The notes under the pieces were generated by a model. It was not told the origin of the DNA. It worked only from the letters and a program-made list of their open reading frames with translations, and searched no databases. Shown in pieces: positions 44,240 through 52,806 of a stretch of DNA of 64,000 nt. Origin of the DNA: Ohtaekwangia sp035628875 (GTDB taxonomy: Bacteria; Bacteroidota; Bacteroidia; Cytophagales; Cyclobacteriaceae); NCBI GenBank assembly GCA_035628875.1, contig DASPIZ010000109.1, positions 1 through 64,000 on the forward strand, in the 5' to 3' direction. How positions within the stretch are numbered: position 1 is the stretch's first letter; each line of letters starts with the position of its first letter. The translations under genes were made by a program, and so were the position numbers.

Positions 44240-46000
44240 ATGCCATTACCAGAATATGGCGGCAACCTCGGTATAAAACGAGCTGCCCATTTATTAAGAA
44301 GGGCAACGTTCGGGGCTACACCAGCTCAAATACTGGAATACGCGCAACGCACTCCGGCGCAGGCAATCGCGTTGTTATTTCCGGCAACACCACTTCCCAT
44401 ACCTCCTCCACCCATTGATCCACAGACTGGTCAGGAATGGGTGACAACAGGAGCAACTGGTGCAAACAGCGAAGGATTTGATTTAGAACGTTACTTCCTT
44501 GGTTGGTTTCTTGGACAAATGATGAGTGCTGATGTTCCCGCGGAAGACTCGCTTGCACATGCAGCACGCGAAAAACTTGTCTTGTTCCTCCATACACATT
44601 TCACCGCCATTGCATCAAAAATTCAGAGCAGCAGAGCACTATATTTTCAAAACCAGCTATTCCGCCAATTCGCAACCGACAAATACGCACTGCCGGAAGT
44701 AAACTTTAAAACACTTACTATAAAAATCAGCATCGACAATGCGATGCTTGTTTTGCTGGATGGAAATCTAAACGTAAAAGGAAGTGAAAATGAAAACTAT
44801 GCCCGCGAACTCCTCGAGTTATTTTCAATTGGACGCGGCCTGGAAGGCCATCCAAATCTTAAAAATCTAGATCCGGGTGATTATTACTTGTACACGGAAG
44901 AAGATGTTCAGGCCGCGGCCAGAGTTTTAACCGGCTGGGCTTTTGATGATTCTTTTCAATCGATTGATCCGGATACATTACTGCCACGTGGTGTCGTCAA
45001 AGGGAATCCAACGAATGCTTCCGCGCATGATAAGGATCCTAAGGTATTCAGTCATCGGTTTGGTGGTGCAACCGTAACGCCAGACACCTCCTTACTAAAC
45101 GGAGATTTACCTACAGAGGAAAGCGCGCTGGATGAAATTCGTCAATTGGTAGATATCATTTATTCCAATCGTGATACTGCAAAACAAATCTGCTGGAAGA
45201 TTTATCGATTCTTTGTTTACGCACCGCACGAGGAATATACGCCTGGAAGTCTCGTAGCACGCATCGATGAAGAGATCATTGAACTGATGGCGGATACTTT
45301 TATTGCCAGTGGCTACAAACTTCAGCCTGTAGTCGAGAACCTCCTGTGCAGCGAACACTTTTATGATTCGAACAATGGTGGGTTCATCGATGATAATTTT
45401 GGTGGTATCATTAAATCGCCAATCGACCTCGTTGTCGGTACACTGCGTACCTTCAGTTTTGAGTTGCCATCGATGAATACGGATGCAACGGGTTTCTATG
45501 AAAGAACGGGCGTGATGCTCGGCAGCATTGAAGAACTCGGAATGAATTTCTACGAACCGTTTGATGTAGCCGGCTACGAAGCTTATCATCAGTTTCCGAT
45601 TTACCACCGATCATGGATCACACCAAATACACTGGCAAGAAGATATAATTTTATCCGCGATCTTTTTAACACCCTGAGTTTAAATCCATCCATCCTTGCC
45701 CTGAATGGTTTGGAATTTGTCCAACAGCATTTTAATGCGGAAGCGCCGGATGTCGACGAGCTTGTAAAAGCGTTGGCCAACTATCTTTTGCCCGTATCGC
45801 AAAATCTTTCGCTCACAGGAGTTGATGCAAATGCAGAGATCACGTATGAGCGCATGCAATATTTTAAGCTACGTTTCCTGGATAGTTTTGATGCGGCCTA
45901 TTGGAACACAAGATGGAATGAATCTGCTGTTGACCTTCGTGAGCAACTGGATCTCCTTTTCAATGCGATGTTGCAATCGCCCGAGTATCAACTTCAATAA
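44240..46000 (+). CDS. DUF1800 family protein
   Basis: A 586-residue DUF1800 protein: AAHLLRRATFGATPAQILEY at the start, ENYARELLELFSIG and LTGWAF in the core, KSPIDLVVGTLRTF in the C-terminal half. No signal peptide is visible. DUF1800 proteins almost always precede a DUF1501 protein, as here, where the stop and start overlap by one base (TAATG). The biochemical role is unknown; the pair has been associated with exported proteins. Confidence 0.85.
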   Translation: MPLPEYGGNLGIKRAAHLLRRATFGATPAQILEYAQRTPAQAIALLFPATPLPIPPPPIDPQTGQEWVTTGATGANSEGFDLERYFLGWFLGQMMSADVPAEDSLAHAAREKLVLFLHTHFTAIASKIQSSRALYFQNQLFRQFATDKYALPEVNFKTLTIKISIDNAMLVLLDGNLNVKGSENENYARELLELFSIGRGLEGHPNLKNLDPGDYYLYTEEDVQAAARVLTGWAFDDSFQSIDPDTLLPRGVVKGNPTNASAHDKDPKVFSHRFGGATVTPDTSLLNGDLPTEESALDEIRQLVDIIYSNRDTAKQICWKIYRFFVYAPHEEYTPGSLVARIDEEIIELMADTFIASGYKLQPVVENLLCSEHFYDSNNGGFIDDNFGGIIKSPIDLVVGTLRTFSFELPSMNTDATGFYERTGVMLGSIEELGMNFYEPFDVAGYEAYHQFPIYHRSWITPNTLARRYNFIRDLFNTLSLNPSILALNGLEFVQQHFNAEAPDVDELVKALANYLLPVSQNLSLTGVDANAEITYERMQYFKLRFLDSFDAAYWNTRWNESAVDLREQLDLLFNAMLQSPEYQLQ

Positions 46001-47751
46001 TGAATGGACGAATGAAACAAAATCGAAGAGAATTTTTAAAGAAGCTGCCACTTGCCATGAGCATTCCATTTGCATTGGGTGGTATTCCACTTCGTGCAAT
46101 GGCAGAAGACAACGCGCTTACACGAATGGCGAAGGCAAGCTTTGACAACCCGCGTGTTTTGGTCATTCTCCAAATGCACGGTGGAAATGACGGCTTGAAT
46201 ACATTAATTCCGGTTAAAAATTACGAAGAATATTTTAGCCGTCGCCCGAACATTGCCATCCCAAGAAAAAACAGTTCAAGGAAATACATAGAACTCGACA
46301 GTACATTACCACTCGACGCGCAGGTTGGTCTTCATCCCGATATGGCTGCCATGAAAGCCATGTATGACATTGGTCGCGTGTCCATCGTACAGGGCGTCTC
46401 GTATAAAAACAACAGTGGATCACATTTCCGTGGCCGCGACATCCAGTTCATGGGTGGTTCCGCGGAAGACTATTTGTCTTCAGGATGGATCGGACGATAC
46501 ATGGATCGGGAACTTCCTTCCGGACTTTCTTATCCGGAAGATTTTCCAAACGAACAATATCCTGATCCATTGGCCATTGAAATGGGAAATGATGTTTCCC
46601 TGATCTTCCATCAGGCGGGGAATATTCCGGTTTCAATTTCCATCAATGATCCGCAAGGGTTTGCCAATTTAATAGAAGAACTCGAAGGTTTCCAGGAAGC
46701 CGGTGTAGATCCACGTGGTCTCCCGCCTTCTCCATTGCTTGACAATTCTCCATATTATAATGAGTTGAAATGGATTCTCAGCCTGGAGGATAAATCAAAA
46801 GATTACTCCAAACGTATGGCTGACGTTTACAATATGGGTGGAGAAACGAGCGTAACATATCCAGAGAACTATCCATTCAACGCCCCCGATGGAAGTTACA
46901 GAAATCGTTTATCGCCACAGCTGAAACTCATCGCGCGTATGTTGGGTAGCAACGTTTGTAAAACGAAAGTTTTCCTCGTGAAGATCGGTGGTTTTGATAC
47001 ACATGCCGACCAGGTTGAAAACTATAACAGTACACTCGGTTCACACGCTGCTTTGTTATATCACATCACCACTGCGATGAAGGCATTTCAGGAAGACCTT
47101 CGTGCACGTGGTATCGAGCAGAATGTATTAACGGTAACCACGTCCGAATTTGGAAGACGAATCGGGTCAAATGGAAGTTATGGAACTGATCACGGAACAG
47201 GCGGACCGATCTTCGTTTTTGGCAGCGGTGTTAAACCTGGTCTTTCACAGAAAAATGAAATTGATCTCAGCTTATCGAATGTTGCCCTTCAATATGATTA
47301 CCGCCAGGTATATGCCAGCATCGTAAGAGACTGGTTATTGAACGAATATGACGATACAACAGCAAAGGAAAAATTAGATGTGATTTTTCCTGGATTGACA
47401 ACTACTGGTACCTCAGATGATGTTTTATTTGACGAAGATTTAAAACTCGCCCAACAGGTGATCACCGGATCGGAAGGATTTGTCAGTTCGCGTTTTACTT
47501 TAAGGGATTGTTATCCAAATCCAACAAAAGGAAAAACCGTATTTTCGTTCCGCGTTAATGCAGCCAATAACGTGAGCCTTGATTTGCTTGACGGCAACGG
47601 TAAAAAAGTAAAAGTGATTACCAATAAGCAATATGCTCCCGGCGATCATGAGGTAACCGAAAATCTGAGCGATTTACCATCCGGTAATTATGTTTATGAA
47701 TTACGTTCAGGAAGTTTTAAACAAGCTAAAAAACTGGTCATTATAAAATAA
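46000..47751 (+). CDS. DUF1501 family protein with twin-arginine-like signal and T9SS C-terminal sorting domain
   Basis: A 583-residue protein. The N-terminus carries a twin-arginine-like motif NRREFLKKL (Arg 9-10) before a hydrophobic signal. The DUF1501 sulfatase-like core has LQMHGGNDGLNTLIPVKN, FDTHADQ and TTSEFGRRIGSNGSYGTDHG, recalling alkaline-phosphatase-superfamily metal sites. The final 80 residues (CYPNPTKGKTVFSFRV...GNYVYELRSG...KKLVIIK) form a type-A T9SS sorting domain, used for secretion through the Por machinery. The start may be the ATG at 46012 instead. It couples to the DUF1800 gene. Confidence 0.87.
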   Translation: MNGRMKQNRREFLKKLPLAMSIPFALGGIPLRAMAEDNALTRMAKASFDNPRVLVILQMHGGNDGLNTLIPVKNYEEYFSRRPNIAIPRKNSSRKYIELDSTLPLDAQVGLHPDMAAMKAMYDIGRVSIVQGVSYKNNSGSHFRGRDIQFMGGSAEDYLSSGWIGRYMDRELPSGLSYPEDFPNEQYPDPLAIEMGNDVSLIFHQAGNIPVSISINDPQGFANLIEELEGFQEAGVDPRGLPPSPLLDNSPYYNELKWILSLEDKSKDYSKRMADVYNMGGETSVTYPENYPFNAPDGSYRNRLSPQLKLIARMLGSNVCKTKVFLVKIGGFDTHADQVENYNSTLGSHAALLYHITTAMKAFQEDLRARGIEQNVLTVTTSEFGRRIGSNGSYGTDHGTGGPIFVFGSGVKPGLSQKNEIDLSLSNVALQYDYRQVYASIVRDWLLNEYDDTTAKEKLDVIFPGLTTTGTSDDVLFDEDLKLAQQVITGSEGFVSSRFTLRDCYPNPTKGKTVFSFRVNAANNVSLDLLDGNGKKVKVITNKQYAPGDHEVTENLSDLPSGNYVYELRSGSFKQAKKLVIIK

Positions 47752-47778
47752 TGATGCTTACTTATCCTTAGACCCGAT

Positions 47779-48672
47779 ATGAAAAGACTTTTACTTATCA
47801 TGACGTTGTGTGGTGTTGTACTCTGCACCTACGGACAAAAAAAACGGAAAACTACAACTTACAATAAGCCTAACAAAAAGCAGAACGACATATTTCTGCA
47901 AAAACAATGGTGGATTGGATTGAAAGCCGGCGTTAACTTATCAGATCCCCGGCTGGACAAAAGCTACGCCATTCTATCGCCAACAAATTACGAGGCTACC
48001 AACATTGACAAAGAATACGAAAGCTTTAAATCGTGGGGAAAGCAGATTAGCCTTGAAGCTACTTTTTATTTCAAAGGTTTCTCAGCCAGTATTCAACCCA
48101 CGTATCAACATACCGGATTCCGGTACACCAATCATTTCGAATGGACAGACGGATCTCTGGAAGAAAATTCCACAAATCAACTTACATTGAACTACAATCA
48201 GGATCAACAGGTGGAGCATTTCGTTCTGCCGCTTATCCTGAAATACGAGGTGATTGGAAATAAGATCAGGCCGTACATTCAGGTCGGCGCCTTTGCCGGG
48301 TTTCTGCTGAATGCCAGCAAATCGGTAGAAGTTTCGGGTGTTGATTATGCTTCCGGCGGTAAAAGCAGTTTTAAGGAAGAACCCATTATCGTGGGTGCGA
48401 AAGATTTGTTTGCAAAAACACATTATGGCATACTCGGAGGTGCCGGTGTCTATTATAACCTTGGCAACATACGTCTTAACCTCGACATCCAGTACAAAAT
48501 TGGAATGACCAATATTACATCCACAAAAAACCGATATGATAATGACAGACTGGCTGGCATCGGCGACGCCATGGATGATCTTACGCTGGATAACGTCGCC
48601 GTTTCTATCGGAACACTCTTTCCGTTGCGTTTTCTTTCCAGCGGGTTTAAATCTCTAGATCAAAAAAAATAA
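47779..48672 (+). CDS. PorT-like outer-membrane beta-barrel protein
   Basis: A 297-residue secreted barrel: signal peptide MKRLLLIMTLCGVVLCTYG, a basic linker rich in Lys and Asn, then eight or so amphipathic beta strands (KQWWIGLKAGVNLSDPRL, SLEATFYFKGFSASIQPTYQ, GGAGVYYNLGNIRLNLDIQY). It belongs to the Bacteroidota PorT/OMP_b-brl family. It follows the DUF1501 gene by 27 bases, suggesting assembly of the same surface system. Confidence 0.75.
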   Translation: MKRLLLIMTLCGVVLCTYGQKKRKTTTYNKPNKKQNDIFLQKQWWIGLKAGVNLSDPRLDKSYAILSPTNYEATNIDKEYESFKSWGKQISLEATFYFKGFSASIQPTYQHTGFRYTNHFEWTDGSLEENSTNQLTLNYNQDQQVEHFVLPLILKYEVIGNKIRPYIQVGAFAGFLLNASKSVEVSGVDYASGGKSSFKEEPIIVGAKDLFAKTHYGILGGAGVYYNLGNIRLNLDIQYKIGMTNITSTKNRYDNDRLAGIGDAMDDLTLDNVAVSIGTLFPLRFLSSGFKSLDQKK

Positions 48673-48677
48673 AGGCT

Positions 48678-49913
48678 ATGCATTTGTCTATTCGCACCAT
48701 TATATATTGTCTTTTTTTTATCGTGCCGCTTTCCTCCTGCCTCGAGGAAGCTGACCCGGCCTCTGAAAGTGAAAAATTCATCCGTTTCTTCGACCACGGT
48801 CAATTCAGTTCTTCTTTCAAGGCTATCGACATCATCGAATTGCCTTCCGGAGGATACCTGGTTTTAGCTGGCCGTGCTATTGAAGTAACGCCAGGACAGG
48901 TTTCCTACCAGGGTGTTTATCTGCTGAAAACCGATCAGTATGGAAATTTTGTTGGTGATCTAAATGTCGAAGAATCTTACATCAATGCATTGCCAGGAAT
49001 TACAGAAGTTGATGGCAAATATTATTTCATTTGCACCTCAACAGAAGGAAACTACATGGCGCAGTTGGCATCTGTTGATATTAACCTTGAAGGAATTTCT
49101 TTTTCACCTTTAGGCCTTAGCCATCCTGGTGCAGTAGCGCCCTTAAAAAACATCAATAAGGATTTTATCGTCTTAAGTTATAATCCAGCCGATAAACAAT
49201 CTGTGGTCTCTATCGTAAGCACCAGCGGAATGGTCACGCGATCTGCATCGTATTCCATCGGTGCTGGGAATGACCTTGTGGATGAAAAAATTCATGATCA
49301 TTTTGCCGGCACGGGAAGAATCTTCCCCTTCCAGGTTGGTGAAGTATCGCCAGGGTTGTATTTCTTTAATGGATTTTATGATTATTCCTTATCGCTTGCG
49401 TTCGTAAACCTCAATGAGAGTGACAATAAAGCTTCGAGTGTGATTCGCACGGAATATGACGATGTAGGGTTCAGTACAGTTGTTCCAATTGGTGGTAACG
49501 TATTTGCGACCTCACTGTTCAACCAGGGTGATAATTTTCTTTATCCACGAACTACGTTGGCCACATCTTCCGGCGAAAGCTCAATCGAATTTGAAGGAGC
49601 GTTTAAACTTCCTGAGTTAGCGCCTTACAGTCCGGTAAAAATTCTGCGCACCCAGCTTAACGAAAAAAATGTTTTGGTTTACGGATCAAATACAAAGTCG
49701 AAACAAATCGGTCTATTCTTTTACGATGAGACCACTGGCGCACTTCTTGGAAACCGGTATGTAGGTTTCTCTAATCCCTTTGAGATCGGGAATGTAATCA
49801 AAACACTGGATGGCGGGTTGGCTATCGCCGGAACTACATACATCGCTGGACGCTTTGCACGTGTTACGATCATTAAGTTATCGAAGGATGAAGTTGAAAA
49901 AGAAGTAAAGTAA
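48678..49913 (+). CDS. Putative surface lipoprotein, beta-propeller-like
   Basis: A 411-residue protein with signal peptide and lipobox LSSCLEE. The mature part is repetitive and beta-rich with segments like SGGYLVLAGRAIEV, GKYYFICTSTEGN and GGLAIAGTTYIAG, suggesting a propeller. I do not recognise a family. It starts 5 bases after the PorT-like gene and completes a four-gene unit DUF1800-DUF1501-barrel-lipoprotein. Confidence 0.68.
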   Translation: MHLSIRTIIYCLFFIVPLSSCLEEADPASESEKFIRFFDHGQFSSSFKAIDIIELPSGGYLVLAGRAIEVTPGQVSYQGVYLLKTDQYGNFVGDLNVEESYINALPGITEVDGKYYFICTSTEGNYMAQLASVDINLEGISFSPLGLSHPGAVAPLKNINKDFIVLSYNPADKQSVVSIVSTSGMVTRSASYSIGAGNDLVDEKIHDHFAGTGRIFPFQVGEVSPGLYFFNGFYDYSLSLAFVNLNESDNKASSVIRTEYDDVGFSTVVPIGGNVFATSLFNQGDNFLYPRTTLATSSGESSIEFEGAFKLPELAPYSPVKILRTQLNEKNVLVYGSNTKSKQIGLFFYDETTGALLGNRYVGFSNPFEIGNVIKTLDGGLAIAGTTYIAGRFARVTIIKLSKDEVEKEVK

Positions 49914-50000
49914 GAGGCTTCTACCAGGTAGCACATAGTTTGCCGCGGAAAATAAGAAGCACATGACGAGAATGATTATTTTCGTGTCAAACTTTTTATT

Positions 50001-51029
50001 ATGCCTCCAATCCAGGAAAATGTATCGCTGCTTCCCTTCAATACATTCAAATTAGATGTATCGGCGCGGTATTTTACTCTTATCAAAACAATCGCTGACC
50101 TTCGCGAGCTTATTGAATCGCCGGTTTATCAATCACACCAAACTTTAATTTTAGGTGGAGGCAGCAACATGCTCTTCACCGGGAATTTTGACGGGCTGGT
50201 AATCAAAAATGAAGTAAAAGGAATCCAAACACTGGAAGAAAATGATGCGAACATCACGCTTCGGGTTGGCTCCGGAGAAAACTGGCATCAATTCGTCATG
50301 TATTGCGTTGATAAAAATTATGGTGGTTTAGAAAACCTGTCGCTTATTCCCGGGACCGTTGGAGCTGCACCGATGCAGAACATTGGTGCATATGGTGTAG
50401 AGGTTAAACATGTGATCGATGAGGTGGAAGGTATTGATCTTTCTTCCGGAAAATCAGTTACGTTCAATAATGAAGCCTGTCAGTTTGGTTACCGGGAAAG
50501 TATTTTCAAACACGAAGCACGTAATCGCTATTTCATCTCAAGTGTTACTTTAACCTTAACCAAAAAAAGTCATCCGTTCAATGTAAGTTATGGTGCGATT
50601 AAAGATACGTTAGTACAATTCGGCGTGGAGCAAATAAACCTGCGGACAATAAGCGACGCGGTTATCCACATTCGAAAAAGTAAGCTGCCGGATCCTGTGC
50701 ATATCGGTAATGCCGGAAGTTTTTTTAAAAATCCGTCCGTCGACATTAGTGTTTATGAAGAACTAAAAGAAAAATTTCCTGCTATTCCAGGCTATAAAGA
50801 GCAAAACAACCTCGTGAAGGTACCAGCAGGATGGCTGATCGAACAATGTGGATGGAAAGGAAAAACGATTGGTCAGATTGGCGTACATGCTCAACAAGCC
50901 CTTGTACTTGTTCATTACGGAGGCAGCGAAGGAAAAAAAATCTGGGAACTCGCACTCCAGATTCAGGCTTCAGTAAAACAGAAGTTCGGTATTATACTTC
51001 AACCTGAAGTCAATGTGATCAGTGCATGA
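50001..51029 (+). CDS. murB: UDP-N-acetylmuramate dehydrogenase
   Basis: A 342-residue type I MurB. FAD-binding segments LGGGSNMLFT and LSLIPGTVGAAPMQNIGAYG, and the C-terminal substrate domain GNAGSFFKNP (catalytic Ser) with GWLIEQCGWKGKTIGQIG, are all present. It reduces UDP-GlcNAc-enolpyruvate to UDP-MurNAc in peptidoglycan synthesis. Single gene; a weak hairpin (51025-51051) follows. Confidence 0.95.
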   Translation: MPPIQENVSLLPFNTFKLDVSARYFTLIKTIADLRELIESPVYQSHQTLILGGGSNMLFTGNFDGLVIKNEVKGIQTLEENDANITLRVGSGENWHQFVMYCVDKNYGGLENLSLIPGTVGAAPMQNIGAYGVEVKHVIDEVEGIDLSSGKSVTFNNEACQFGYRESIFKHEARNRYFISSVTLTLTKKSHPFNVSYGAIKDTLVQFGVEQINLRTISDAVIHIRKSKLPDPVHIGNAGSFFKNPSVDISVYEELKEKFPAIPGYKEQNNLVKVPAGWLIEQCGWKGKTIGQIGVHAQQALVLVHYGGSEGKKIWELALQIQASVKQKFGIILQPEVNVISA

Positions 51030-51051
51030 TCATGTTACTTTCTTGATCATG
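51025..51051 (+). terminator. Weak hairpin after murB
   Basis: CATGATCA pairs with TGATCATG across an 11-base loop. No clear T-tract follows, so termination here is uncertain. Confidence 0.3.
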
Positions 51052-51131
51052 ACACTTCTGATTTTGTCAATTTCTTGTCAGTTCATTACTTGTTAAAAAT
51101 CCGTCAACCAAAAATTTTTTTGGAAAAATTT

Positions 51132-51160
51132 TTTGATGTAAAAATTTTGTTATAACTTTT
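51132..51160 (+). promoter_or_regulatory. Promoter of the 25-residue microprotein gene
   Basis: TTTG (51132-51135) and TAACTTTT (51153-51160) stand 17 bases apart, near the Bacteroidota consensus. The region is very AT-rich. The predicted leader before the ATG at 51191 is about 24 bases. Confidence 0.5.
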
Positions 51161-51190
51161 CGTATTGTTTAACAATAAATTCTAAACGCT

Positions 51191-51268
51191 ATGGCAAAAA
51201 CAGCGAAGAAAGCGGCAAAGAAGTCTGCAAAGAAGACTGCAAAAAAAGCTGCTAAGAAGAAGAAGTAA
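51191..51268 (+). CDS. 25-residue lysine/alanine-rich histone-tail-like microprotein
   Basis: A complete short frame, ATG to TAA, encoding MAKTAKKAAKKSAKKTAKKA then AKKKK: 14 Lys and 7 Ala of 25 residues, in AAKK/SAKK/TAKK repeats like a histone H1 tail. It has a good promoter 30 bases upstream, and a strong terminator closes the transcript 30 bases after the stop, so this looks like a dedicated small gene. Polycationic tails of this type bind DNA non-specifically or coat RNA; here that is inference. A second MAKT-starting basic protein lies 420 bases downstream. Confidence 0.6.
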   Translation: MAKTAKKAAKKSAKKTAKKAAKKKK

Positions 51269-51294
51269 TTAGGCAAGTCCTAAAAACTTTGCGA

Positions 51295-51335
51295 AGGGAA
51301 GTAAATGAGATTTACTTCCCTTTCGTTTTTTTAAA
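51295..51335 (+). terminator. Strong terminator after the microprotein gene
   Basis: AAGGGAAGTAAAT and ATTTACTTCCCTT form a long stem with a short loop (51295-51324), followed by TCGTTTTTTT. Confidence 0.8.
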
Positions 51336-51629
51336 CCTTCAGGATCTTAACCATCCGCTTCATTAAGGCTCAGGTCACTTCCGCTAGCCAGATAGACCCT
51401 TCTAAAATAACAATGCATCTCGGCATGGTATAATATTTTATAGCTGTTATTGGATATTCTTGTTGATCGAAAATGACTAAACCATTGTTCCCTCGTACCG
51501 CCAGAGATAAAACTGAAGCGCTAGCATTTTTTCCTAAGCAATCGACCCACGTGCTAACGAAAGTTGATGTTTCCTTTCAATACAGTGGGAGATGTTCATA
51601 CGGTTGCGGAAATTTTGTGATTCAAGGTC
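51336..51629. other. Intergenic region
   Basis: About 300 bases between the microprotein terminator and the promoter of the next gene. One 60-codon frame (51473-51655) is present but has no recognisable sequence; I see no RNA fold or repeat. Confidence 0.3.
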
Positions 51630-51660
51630 TTGGGAACACCATAATGACCCCGTAACTTTC
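51630..51660 (+). promoter_or_regulatory. Promoter of the 51691 gene
   Basis: TTG (51630-51632) and TAACTTTC (51653-51660), 20 bases apart, 7-of-8 match to the -7 box. Leader about 25 bases. Confidence 0.4.
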
Positions 51661-51690
51661 TTCTGATTTTAATATTATAATAAAAAGACC

Positions 51691-51999
51691 ATGGCTAAAA
51701 CAACCACTAAAACCACATCAAAAGCTCCGGCGAAGACTGCCGTAAAACCAACATCAACCGATTTATTGGAAACTGCCAGCGAAGAAGCATTGAAAAAATT
51801 GCAATCGTTGGGCGTTGATCAACAACTCCAGTCAGAATTGGAATGGTGTCTTGGAAGTTATCGGTTTGACAAAAATCCAAAAGGACTAAAAGAAACAGCA
51901 GGCCGTGCCTTAAAGGTTTTGAATGCTGAAAAGGCAAAAAAAACCAAAGGCGTAACCGTAAAACTTTTGGGCGATCTTGAAAAGGCACTCACCCAGTAG
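51691..51999 (+). CDS. Small basic protein with Lys/Thr-rich N-terminal tail
   Basis: A 102-residue protein. The first 28 residues (MAKTTTKTTSKAPAKTAVKP and on) resemble a histone-H1-type tail. The rest is a compact predicted helical domain (LLETASEEALKKLQSLGVDQ, LEWCLGSYRFDKNPKGLKET, VTVKLLGDLEKAL). I recognise no family with certainty. A DNA-associated role is suggested only by the tail and the neighbouring lysine-rich microprotein with the same MAKT start. It converges on the dCMP deaminase gene, 6 bases between stops. Confidence 0.65.
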   Translation: MAKTTTKTTSKAPAKTAVKPTSTDLLETASEEALKKLQSLGVDQQLQSELEWCLGSYRFDKNPKGLKETAGRALKVLNAEKAKKTKGVTVKLLGDLEKALTQ

Positions 52000-52005
52000 C
52001 GCCAC

Positions 52006-52488
52006 CTAGATCAGGTGAGTCGCATTCAGTAAGTCGCCGGTATACTTCCTGACATCAACACCAAATTTCCGGAGGAACTCGACACCTTCGTCGGAAGCGA
52101 TTCCTTTGTGTTCAGCGTATGACTTGTAGTAAATCACCTCACGTATACCCATTGAAAAAATAATACGCGCACAGGCAAGGCAGGGCGACAACGTTACGTA
52201 GAGTGTCGCCCCTTCAACTGAAGTTTTATTTTTTACAGCATAAAGGATGGCATTTTGTTCGGCATGAATGGCAAGCGAACATCCTCCTTTTGAATCACGC
52301 GGGCAACCTTCAACTGGCCACGCTTCATCACAATTGTGGGTGCCTGATGGAGGCCCGTTATATCCGATGGAAATGATGCGGGTATCTTTCGTAAGCACTG
52401 CGCCCACGTGACGTTTAATACAATGCGAACGTTTCGCCAGATTAACGGCAAGTTCCATATAGATTTCCTCAAAGGCAGGGCGACTCAT
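52006..52488 (-). CDS. Deoxycytidylate (dCMP) deaminase-like zinc enzyme
   Basis: A 160-residue cytidine-deaminase-fold protein beginning MSRPAFEEIYMELAVNLAKR (ATG at 52488; the frame opens at 52512). Zinc and proton-shuttle motifs are SLAIHAEQNAI (HAE) and LSPCLACARIIF (PCxxC). The substrate loop GYNGPPSGTHNCDE with two more Cys fits dCMP deaminases of the ComEB type. It makes dUMP for thymidylate synthase. Related cytosine or blasticidin deaminases are less likely. Confidence 0.9.
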   Translation of the reverse strand: MSRPAFEEIYMELAVNLAKRSHCIKRHVGAVLTKDTRIISIGYNGPPSGTHNCDEAWPVEGCPRDSKGGCSLAIHAEQNAILYAVKNKTSVEGATLYVTLSPCLACARIIFSMGIREVIYYKSYAEHKGIASDEGVEFLRKFGVDVRKYTGDLLNATHLI

Positions 52489-52720
52489 AGCAGCAAAATT
52501 AAAACTTACCATCGAACTATTATTTACCTTAACAGATTTAAATCGGATGAACGCCGGGTTTTGAATAAATCTTATGCTAAAACATACAGATCTTCAGTTT
52601 GCTCCCAAACCAATCTGGGTTTACTTCACCGCAAAGTTCTACCGGTCATCATGTCAAATGGCAAATAATAGATCATTTTCTGGCTTACCACAAGGTATAA
52701 GTTCAACTTTACTACATCAA

Positions 52721-52749
52721 TTTGCATTGCACGTAAATTATTAACTTTA
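52721..52749 (+). promoter_or_regulatory. Promoter of the DUF2911 operon
   Basis: TTTG (52721-52724), 17-base spacer, TAACTTTA (52742-52749). Transcription from here starts near 52756, which argues that translation begins at the ATG at 52807, not at 52756. Confidence 0.5.
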
Positions 52750-52806
52750 AGGACGATGAGAAACAATGATAATCCCTGGGCTAAGCGGCTTCCATCGGCT
52801 GTAGAC

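Noticed and set aside
51473..51655. 60-codon frame on the plus strand in the spacer before the 51691 gene
   Set aside because: No family-like sequence, no promoter of its own, and it overlaps the promoter of the next gene.
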